Source of the DNA: an uncultured Desulfurobacterium sp.
GTDB taxonomy: Bacteria > Aquificota > Aquificia > Desulfurobacteriales > Desulfurobacteriaceae
Assembly (NCBI GenBank): GCA_913055135.1
Contig: CAJXJV010000012.1
Coordinates: forward strand, 1 to 14,695
Direction: 5' to 3'
Length of the DNA stretch: 14,695 nucleotides
Made by a program: the position numbers and the translations under genes. The notes under the pieces were generated by a model, which was given only the letters and a program-made list of their open reading frames with translations, was not told where the DNA came from and searched no databases. This document shows, piece after piece, positions 1-6,017 of the stretch. Every line of letters starts with the position of its first letter. Within the stretch, counting starts at the first letter, position 1.

Positions 1-1109
1 GTCAAAGCATCAACAGTTCTATCTACTTCCTCTTCGTAGAAGTCGGCAACTTTGGTTAGCATCTCGTCCAAGGTTCCAGCCTCTTCTCCAATTGCTACCA
101 TATTAATGAGCATTGGTGGGAAAACTTTGTATCTTGAAAGTGCAACTGAGATACTGATTCCTTTTTCAACCTGTTCTCTAACTCCATCTATGGCTTTTCT
201 CAAAACTTCATTGTTTGCTGTTTCTCCTGCTATTGAAAGTGCATCGAGGATGTTAAGACCACTTGTGATCATTGAAGACAGTGTTCGAGAGAAACTCGCA
301 ATGTTAGATTTTAAAATTAGTTCTCCAAAGATTGGAAGGTGAAGAAGGAATGAATCCATCACATATCTTACTTGCTTGATTTTTCGTAATTGAACCAGCA
401 TCACAACGGTTACAACAAATCCCAGAACAATCCAGTCAATATAGTTTCTCAAAAAGTTACTTGTGTTGATTATGGATTGTGTAAGAGCTGGAAGTTCACC
501 TCCTAAGTCCTCATAGAGAGTTTTGAACGTGGGAACTACAAAAACGAGAATACCTCCTACTATTATTGTGGTTATCACCAGAACAAAAACGGGATAAAAG
601 AGGGCACTTTTAATTTTTCCTCTAAGTTTTTCAATTTTTTCAAGGTAGTCCGATAGTCTTTTAAGAGTTTCTTCCAGTGTACCCGACTCTTCTGCTGCTT
701 TTATCATACTAATATAAAAATTTCCGAAGGTATTTCTATATTTTGAAAGGGCAGTTGAAAACCTTCCACCTTCTTCAATATGGGAAGCTATATTTTCAGA
801 AATTTGCTTAAGTCTTTTATTCGAAATCTGTTCTTTCATAACCTTAAGGGCTGTAACAATGGGAATACCTGCATGTACCATAGCATACAATTGTCGAGTA
901 AATACAAGAATGTCTTTTAGGGTTACTCTATCAAGGAAAGAGAAGTCTAATTCAGTTTTGAAAAATGACTTATCTTCTTTAAGCTTTTCTATGCGAACTA
1001 TTCCTCTGGAGAAAAGAAGCTCCCTTGCCAGTTCTTCATTGTCTGCTTCTATCTTTCCTTTTCTCCTTCTGTCAAGAACGTCTCTGCCAACGTATGTGTA
1101 TATTGCCAT
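1..1109 (-). CDS. pilC: Type IV pilus / type II secretion inner-membrane platform protein PilC (GspF family), 3' end cut by window
   Basis: This is the polytopic inner-membrane platform protein of the type IV pilus machine, on which the PilB and PilT motors act. I translated 369 residues from an ATG at 1109 to the window edge. The two tandem GspF domains are visible: residues about 65-190 (RQLYAMVHAGIPIVTAL, then KAAEESGTLEETL) and about 265-369 (FSRTLSSMITSGLNILDAL, then VAIGEEAGTLDEML). Hydrophobic membrane segments lie at about 171-192 and 226-242. The final membrane helix, roughly 35-40 residues, is missing only because the window ends. The start lies 2 bases after the pilT stop with no strong Shine-Dalgarno sequence, which suggests translational coupling. 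Family assignment is secure. PilC and not GspF is inferred from the adjacent pilT. Confidence 0.93.
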   Translation of the reverse strand, partial: MAIYTYVGRDVLDRRRKGKIEADNEELARELLFSRGIVRIEKLKEDKSFFKTELDFSFLDRVTLKDILVFTRQLYAMVHAGIPIVTALKVMKEQISNKRLKQISENIASHIEEGGRFSTALSKYRNTFGNFYISMIKAAEESGTLEETLKRLSDYLEKIEKLRGKIKSALFYPVFVLVITTIIVGGILVFVVPTFKTLYEDLGGELPALTQSIINTSNFLRNYIDWIVLGFVVTVVMLVQLRKIKQVRYVMDSFLLHLPIFGELILKSNIASFSRTLSSMITSGLNILDALSIAGETANNEVLRKAIDGVREQVEKGISISVALSRYKVFPPMLINMVAIGEEAGTLDEMLTKVADFYEEEVDRTVDAL

Positions 1110-1111
1110 CG

Positions 1112-2191
1112 CTATCTTTTAGAATAGGCTTTGATAAGTGATTCAAGTTCCCTTACATCTGGAGAAACCTTTTTAGCTTCTTCAAGAGTTATAAGACCTT
1201 CAATGTATAACTTTGCGAGTGATTGATTCATAGTTATCATTCCTGTGGCAGCCTGTCCCGTTTGCATTAACGAGTATATTTGATGAAGTTTGTTTTCCCT
1301 TATGAGATTTCTTATAGCGGGAGTGGGAATAAAGACTTCAACAGCGGCGACCCGTCCCTTTCCATCCTTTCTTCTCAGAAGTTTTTGAGCAATAGCACCG
1401 ACCAGAACAAAGGATAACTGGATTCTGGCTTGAACTTGTTTTTCTGGGGGAAAGGCATCTATTATACGGTTAATTGTTTCTATAGTTGAGTTTGTATGCA
1501 GGGTAGAGAATACAAGGTGTCCAGTTTCAGCTGCAGTGAGAGCAGCTTCAATTGTTTCAGGATCTCTCATCTCACCGACCAGAATAACGTCTGGATCCTC
1601 ACGAAGAGCAGCTCTTAAGGCATTTGCAAAGGATTTTGTATCTACTCCTAATTCTCTTTGAGTTACAAGAGACTTCTTGTGCTCATAGATAAATTCTATG
1701 GGATCTTCTATTGTTATAATGTGGTATGGATAGGTTTCATTAATGATATTTATCAAAGAAGCAAGGGTTGTTGATTTACCTGAACCTGTAGGACCTGTAA
1801 CAAGTACAAGTCCTTTATCTTTATGGGCAAAATTTTCTACTACTGGTGGTAGTCCAAGTTCTGAAAATTTTGGAACTTTGTAAGGGATCAAACGGAAGGC
1901 AGCGGCTAAGGTTGTCCTTTGATAATAAGCATTACCTCTGAATCTTGCAAGTCCCTTTATTCCAAAAGAGAAATCCAGCTCAAGATCTTCTTCTAACCTT
2001 TTCTTTTGAAAATCGGTTAGGACACTGTATATGAGTTGTTTGGTGTCTGCTGGAGAAAGAACGCCATAACCTTCGGCGGGAATTAGTTTTCCATTAATTC
2101 TCAATCTTGGAGGACTTCCGGGTGCAATATGAAGGTCTGACGCTTTACGTTCAACAACTTCCTTTAAAAGATCAATAATATTTACTGTCAT
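1112..2191 (-). CDS. pilT: Type IV pilus retraction ATPase PilT
   Basis: PilT is the cytoplasmic hexameric ATPase that disassembles the pilus during twitching motility and DNA uptake. The 359-residue protein has normal family length. The N-terminal PAS-like domain begins with a typical KASDLHIAPG motif. The ATPase core shows Walker A GPTGSGKST at 133-141, an Asp box around TIEDPIEFI at 160-168, Walker B DPDVILVGEMRD at 199-210 and the His box TAAETGHLVFSTLHT at 219-233. The C-terminal AIRNLIRENK segment is characteristic of PilT as opposed to PilB, and no PilB-type N-terminal extension is present. The ATG is preceded by AAAGGAAG. An 81-base gap separates it from uppP and carries a repeat-like hairpin; pilC follows after 2 bases. 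No pilB is visible. Confidence 0.96.
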   Translation of the reverse strand: MTVNIIDLLKEVVERKASDLHIAPGSPPRLRINGKLIPAEGYGVLSPADTKQLIYSVLTDFQKKRLEEDLELDFSFGIKGLARFRGNAYYQRTTLAAAFRLIPYKVPKFSELGLPPVVENFAHKDKGLVLVTGPTGSGKSTTLASLINIINETYPYHIITIEDPIEFIYEHKKSLVTQRELGVDTKSFANALRAALREDPDVILVGEMRDPETIEAALTAAETGHLVFSTLHTNSTIETINRIIDAFPPEKQVQARIQLSFVLVGAIAQKLLRRKDGKGRVAAVEVFIPTPAIRNLIRENKLHQIYSLMQTGQAATGMITMNQSLAKLYIEGLITLEEAKKVSPDVRELESLIKAYSKR

Positions 2192-2233
2192 ACTTCCTTT
2201 TCATGGTCTAGTATTCTGTACAAAATGCTTTGT

Positions 2234-2267
2234 CGTCATTCTGAGCCTGCTTTAGCAGGTGAAGATT
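2234..2267. repeat. REP-like palindromic element between uppP and pilT
   Basis: The sequence opens with GTCATTCTGAG, continues with a perfect 5-bp hairpin (CCTGC, loop TTTA, GCAGG at 2246-2259), and closes with GAAGATT. The arrangement resembles the dispersed intergenic repeats that begin GTCATTCTGAG and end GAAGAATC in many bacterial genomes; that resemblance is from memory and was not searched. Neither strand has a T-run after the hairpin, so it does not look like an intrinsic terminator. Only one copy is present in this window, so repeat status is inferred. Confidence 0.35.
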
Positions 2268-2272
2268 AAAAA

Positions 2273-3040
2273 TTATAACAAGAACAGTTTTAGAAAGAGA
2301 AAACCTATAACAATTCTGTAAATTCCAAACGGAATGAATGTGTGGGTCTTTATAAAGTTTAAAAGCCATTTAACTGAGATGTAGGCAGATATAAGAGCTG
2401 TAACAAAGCCAATAACTAAGACAATACCACCTTCTGGGGTAAATTCTTTAAAGTTCTTAACCATTTCAAAACCTGTTGCAGCAAACATTGTTGGAATGGC
2501 TAAGAGGAAGGAGAATTCTGTTGCAGCTACTCTTTTCATTCCAAGGAGAAGACCACCTATGATGGTGGCTCCGGAACGGGATGTTCCCGGAACCATTGCA
2601 AGGGATTGGAAAATTCCAATCATTGCAGCCTTTAGATAACTTATCTTTTCGGGTTCAGAGATGTGATGTTCTTTCTCTTTATATAGGAGCTCGATTGCAA
2701 TGAAAACCATTCCCCAGAAAATGAGAGCAACGCTAACGACAAAGGGATTAAACAGCTTTTCAACGTAGTGATGTAACGCAAGTCCTATTATCCCCGTGGG
2801 AATGAAAGCCACGATTAACTTTTTCCACAGTTCGAGGTTATGTGTGAGCTTTTCTCTGTAGATGGAGACCACTGCTAAGATAGCTCCAAGCTGAATAGCA
2901 ATTTCAAAAGTTTTTTCAAAGGAGTTTTGTTTCAATCCTAAAAGGTAAGAGACTAAAATCATGTGTCCCGTTGAAGAGATGGGAAGGAATTCGGTAACTC
3001 CTTCAACTATCCCCAGTATGATGGAATCCAGTATGTTCAT
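2273..3040 (-). CDS. uppP: Undecaprenyl-diphosphatase UppP/BacA
   Basis: This integral membrane phosphatase converts undecaprenyl diphosphate to undecaprenyl phosphate, recycling the lipid carrier for peptidoglycan and surface polysaccharide; the family is linked to bacitracin resistance. The 255-residue protein is mostly hydrophobic helices. It carries both signature motifs: EGVTEFLPISSTGH at residues 13-26 (E13, E17, S23 and H26 match the catalytic positions known from the E. coli enzyme) and PGTSRSGAT at 151-159, with the conserved Arg at 155. Its start overlaps the thiL stop by four bases (ATGA), so it is probably translated by coupling. Length is slightly short for the family but all core motifs are present. 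Confidence 0.96.
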   Translation of the reverse strand: MNILDSIILGIVEGVTEFLPISSTGHMILVSYLLGLKQNSFEKTFEIAIQLGAILAVVSIYREKLTHNLELWKKLIVAFIPTGIIGLALHHYVEKLFNPFVVSVALIFWGMVFIAIELLYKEKEHHISEPEKISYLKAAMIGIFQSLAMVPGTSRSGATIIGGLLLGMKRVAATEFSFLLAIPTMFAATGFEMVKNFKEFTPEGGIVLVIGFVTALISAYISVKWLLNFIKTHTFIPFGIYRIVIGFLFLKLFLL

Positions 3041-3990
3041 TCTGTTCTCCTTAGATGGTCAAATCCGATTTTCCGAACCTTTTTTCCATCGACGAAAACG
3101 CCGCTTCCTTCAGAGACAACTCCTATGACCTTAAATCCAGTCTTTTCTACACTATCAAGCAGATTTTCAGGAAAGGTAATTATGAGTTCGTAATCCTCTC
3201 CACCAAACAGGGCATATTGAAGAGCCTTTTCCCGGCTACCTGCGTAGGAGATAAGCTTTTCGGAAATAGGGATTCTATCACTGAAAATCTCTATTTTCAC
3301 CCTTGAGCTCTCAGAAATCGTATAGAGGTTAAATATGAGTCCATCGCTAACATCTGTTCCACACTGAACGCCAAGGCTTAAAGCTTCTCTACCTTCTTCT
3401 ACTCTTGCAGATGGATTGAGAAATCTTTCAATCAGGTAATTGTCAATCGGTCTGTTTTCCAGAAGAATCTCAAGTCCAGCCCTGCTATCTCCAAAAGTTC
3501 CTGTTACTGCAACCAGATCCTTAGGTTTTGCTGAAGATCTTAACATGTAGCCTTTGCTCTTTCCTGTAAGTGTTGAATCAAAAAATTCCGTTTCTGAAGC
3601 TACCGTATCTCCCCCAATAATTGATACGTTGTAATCCTTACAAGCATCTGAAAGACCATCATAAAGCGATTCCAATAATCTCTCCTCCGATTGATTGGAT
3701 ACTCCTAAGTTAACTATTGCAAATTCGGGAGCTCCTCCCATAGATGCGATGTCACTCACAGAGATTGATAAAAGCTTCCTTCCTAAGTAATAGTAAAGTT
3801 CCGGGAATTTGTTTATCCACTCTCTTTTGTAATGGGAGTTCTCAACAAGAGCATCCGAAGTAATAATCTGATAAGAGCCGTTTAACTTTACAACAGCAGC
3901 GTCATCACCGATTCCTACTACAACTTTTTCAGAAGGGCAGGAAAGTTTTTTTGTCAACTTGCTTATAAGTTCAAATTCACCTAATTTCAT
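3037..3990 (-). CDS. thiL: Thiamine-monophosphate kinase ThiL
   Basis: ThiL phosphorylates thiamine monophosphate with ATP to give thiamine diphosphate, the last step of coenzyme synthesis, in the cytoplasm. The 317-residue sequence shows the PurM/ThiL-type fold signatures: GIGDDAAVV at 26-34, the VSDIASMGG metal-binding segment at about 78-86, GGDT at 126-129, VTGTFGDSRAGLEIL near 162-176, GTDVSDGL at 211-218 and a later FGGEDYEL. The usual V-H-F after the TSD motif reads N-S-H-Y here, a mild variant. The ATG lies 3 bases after an AAAGG and overlaps the end of the upstream small Cys-rich frame by 14 bases. It overlaps uppP by 4 bases at its 3' end. A YjbQ-family gene, sometimes linked to thiamine phosphate synthesis, lies in the divergent operon. 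Confidence 0.96.
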   Translation of the reverse strand: MKLGEFELISKLTKKLSCPSEKVVVGIGDDAAVVKLNGSYQIITSDALVENSHYKREWINKFPELYYYLGRKLLSISVSDIASMGGAPEFAIVNLGVSNQSEERLLESLYDGLSDACKDYNVSIIGGDTVASETEFFDSTLTGKSKGYMLRSSAKPKDLVAVTGTFGDSRAGLEILLENRPIDNYLIERFLNPSARVEEGREALSLGVQCGTDVSDGLIFNLYTISESSRVKIEIFSDRIPISEKLISYAGSREKALQYALFGGEDYELIITFPENLLDSVEKTGFKVIGVVSEGSGVFVDGKKVRKIGFDHLRRTE

Positions 3991-4189
3991 CAGCCTTTAC
4001 AACCTTCAGGTAGCAGGTATTGTTGAACTTTTTCACAACTCCTTTAAACAGAAACTCTTTTCCTCTGTCTATCAGTGGATTGAGCCCTCCTGTTCCTCTC
4101 AGGTATATGCAACCTGTGGAGTCAACTATACAGGAGTCTGACCTTGTGATTCCAGGATTGTTACACTCTGCTGAACAATTCCATCCCAT
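3977..4189 (-). CDS. Cys-rich small protein; probably the frame-displaced C-terminal part of the lipoprotein encoded just upstream
   Basis: I do not recognise a family. From the ATG at 4189 the frame encodes 70 residues with cysteines in NCSAEC, DSC, GCIY and TCYL contexts, ending KVVKADEIR. The frame is open back to about 4213, adding RGCIRAKY before the Met, with another Cys. The ATG has no convincing Shine-Dalgarno sequence, and the protein has no signal peptide, which is odd for a Cys-rich polypeptide. The neighbouring frame at 4201-4359 supplies a lipoprotein signal peptide and then stops after about 30 mature residues. The simplest reading is one Cys-rich lipoprotein of about 125 residues broken by a one-base shift between 4203 and 4213. 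An independent coupled gene is possible. The 3' end overlaps thiL by 14 bases. Confidence 0.45.
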   Translation of the reverse strand: MGWNCSAECNNPGITRSDSCIVDSTGCIYLRGTGGLNPLIDRGKEFLFKGVVKKFNNTCYLKVVKADEIR

Positions 4190-4200
4190 GTATTTTGCTC

Positions 4201-4359
4201 TTATACAACCTCTTTACCGGTGAGCCTATTGCAGTTCTTCTTTATATTACCGATCGTTTCGAGCCTGAAACGGGCTTCTCCGTTCAATGTAACAGATGAG
4301 CAGGAAGAGAAGAAGAGAACAATTAGAGTAAGATTCAGCAATTTCCTTAAAAGTTTCAT
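4201..4359 (-). CDS. Small lipoprotein, N-terminal part (signal peptide and short mature region)
   Basis: The frame encodes 52 residues: a basic start (MKLLRKLL), a hydrophobic stretch and a lipobox-like FFSSC with the lipidated Cys at residue 20, followed by only about 32 mature residues containing NIKKNCNRLTGK. I chose the ATG at 4359 because GGAG sits 5 bases ahead of it and it begins 2 bases after the stop of the peptidase gene. An upstream in-frame ATG at 4404 lies inside that gene and would bury the signal peptide. The stop at 4201 is followed, in another frame, by a Cys-rich stretch that looks like the rest of the same protein. I therefore suspect a frameshifted gene. Function unknown; likely envelope-anchored. 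Confidence 0.55.
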   Translation of the reverse strand: MKLLRKLLNLTLIVLFFSSCSSVTLNGEARFRLETIGNIKKNCNRLTGKEVV

Positions 4360-4361
4360 CT

Positions 4362-6017
4362 TCACTCCGTTAGAGTATAGTATTTTTTCAGGAACTCGTC
4401 CCATTCCGTATCTGTAAACGGATTGTAGTAACCATTAACAATTTCTCCGTTAAATTCGCAGGTTTGAGGGTAAGCCACATAGTAACATTCATCTATATTG
4501 CTTTCGCTAATTGGGAAGTAGATAGAAATTCCGTTCAGGTTTCCTTTCCTGAACTTGTAGAGACTGTCTATTTTAAGTTTTATGTTTACTGCACTGTCGT
4601 AGGAAAAATTGCTCAAAAAGGAGTAAAGGTCAACGTAGTTTCCACCTTCCCAATCCGGAACTTCCTCAGAGTTTTCTCTTGCACTCTTAAAGTTTTCGTA
4701 ACTGGTACTATCCAGATAGCTGACGAACTGATTGAGATTGTCAACTATGTATTCAATATCGCTACTTTTAAAAAGGGTTAGAGTTAGATCGGAATTATAA
4801 GATTCATACTCTTCTCTGAAGGAATCAACAATCATCTTTCCAAATTCTTCAGGAGAAGCTGAAGGATTTGAGGAGAGCTTTCCAAAAACTCTTTCGTAAT
4901 TCCAGCCGTTTGCCGGTTCTTCTGCTTCCGAAGCAACAAAAAAGTCGGCGTAGTCCTTTATATCGTAGAGTGGTTCAACCATTCCCATCAAACATTCATC
5001 AAAACCGATAAGGTTAATTTCATAGTTGTTATCTTTCAGATAGTTTAAAGCGTTTCTTACTTCAAACATAAAAAGTGTATCACCATCCGTTTCATCAATT
5101 GCTGAAAACCTTGTTTGATAGTTTACAGACCTCCAGCCGTCTCCGTGATCCCAGAAGATTAGAGCTCTCTTAGGAGCCGGATATTTATCCATATATTCTT
5201 TAACAAATTTGACCAGCGTTTCTGGATCTCCCATGTTGGGTTCTTCAACCTCTTCCACTTTTCTTAACTTTCCATTGCCGTCGGTCTCGTATATTTCCCC
5301 TGTTGAATTTCCATAGTAGTCAACAAGGGCAACAACCTTTACCTGAGGTGGGAAGAAAACTTTTTCCATCTCGGAAAGGTCAAAAGAGACGTAAGAGTTT
5401 TCTCTTGTACTGCCAAGAGAATTATCGCCATCCATATAAATAAGAACGAGCCACTGGCGGTAGTTAACAGGAGTACAGGTTGAGTCTTTGCAAAGTTCAA
5501 CAGTCGAGTTTGATGGATAAATTTCTACCTGGTAGGTATTTCCATCTTTGAAAAAATCTATTTCTACTGTATTGCCGGATTTTATGTAATCTTCTATTGA
5601 ATCAGTTAGAGGAGTAGAGATATATACACCGGTAAGGTCAACTACAGCTTCTGTTTCATCTGTATCATTGCCAAAAGCGTGGATAAGCTTTGCAAGGATG
5701 TCTCCAACAGTTTCATTTCCTTCCGCCATCTTAAAAGGAGTTATGATCTCTCCGTTTTCCTTAAGTGTGTAGTCTGCAAGCAGAATGTTATCTACGTAAA
5801 AGTTTAAGGCAGGAAAGGGAGCAGGCGATTCAAGGTAAAAGTTCCCATCCTTGTCCGTCAGACTGCAGGTATCAGAGTTCTTTATACATACTTTTAAACC
5901 CTTTACACTGCTTGCAACAACCTTTCCGCTTATAGTTATATTTTCACTACCTCCGCCTCCACCGCAGGAGAAAAGAAATGAAGACAAAATAGCAACAACA
6001 AGCGAAAGCTTTCTCAA
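4362..6017 (-). CDS. Clostripain-like (C11 family) cysteine peptidase lipoprotein
   Basis: This is a predicted envelope-anchored caspase-fold peptidase of the clostripain C11 family, which usually cleaves after Arg or Lys. The 551-residue protein begins with a lipoprotein signal peptide ending SFLFSC (lipidated Cys18) and a GGGGGS linker. Residues about 25-180 form a beta-rich region that I cannot assign; its start (ISGKVV, then SLTDKDGNFYL) resembles carboxypeptidase-regulatory-like domains. The peptidase domain follows: WLVLIYMDGDNSLG at 189-202, the catalytic His in FWDHGDGW (His291) and the catalytic Cys in LIGFDECLMG (Cys342). The start is TTG at 6017: AGGAGG lies exactly 6 bases upstream and the signal peptide begins there. 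The substrate is unknown. It lies between nrdJ and a small lipoprotein. Confidence 0.85.
   Translation of the reverse strand: MRKLSLVVAILSSFLFSCGGGGGSENITISGKVVASSVKGLKVCIKNSDTCSLTDKDGNFYLESPAPFPALNFYVDNILLADYTLKENGEIITPFKMAEGNETVGDILAKLIHAFGNDTDETEAVVDLTGVYISTPLTDSIEDYIKSGNTVEIDFFKDGNTYQVEIYPSNSTVELCKDSTCTPVNYRQWLVLIYMDGDNSLGSTRENSYVSFDLSEMEKVFFPPQVKVVALVDYYGNSTGEIYETDGNGKLRKVEEVEEPNMGDPETLVKFVKEYMDKYPAPKRALIFWDHGDGWRSVNYQTRFSAIDETDGDTLFMFEVRNALNYLKDNNYEINLIGFDECLMGMVEPLYDIKDYADFFVASEAEEPANGWNYERVFGKLSSNPSASPEEFGKMIVDSFREEYESYNSDLTLTLFKSSDIEYIVDNLNQFVSYLDSTSYENFKSARENSEEVPDWEGGNYVDLYSFLSNFSYDSAVNIKLKIDSLYKFRKGNLNGISIYFPISESNIDECYYVAYPQTCEFNGEIVNGYYNPFTDTEWDEFLKKYYTLTE

Noticed and set aside
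52..1122. Plus-strand open frames opposite pilC
   Set aside because: They are antisense to a coding frame that translates cleanly as two GspF domains.
2246..2259. Hairpin as a rho-independent terminator for uppP
   Set aside because: Only 5 bp of stem and no T-run follows on the minus strand; it fits a repeat element better.
4360..4404. Upstream ATG at 4404 for the small lipoprotein
   Set aside because: It lies within the peptidase coding region and would put 15 polar residues before the signal peptide.
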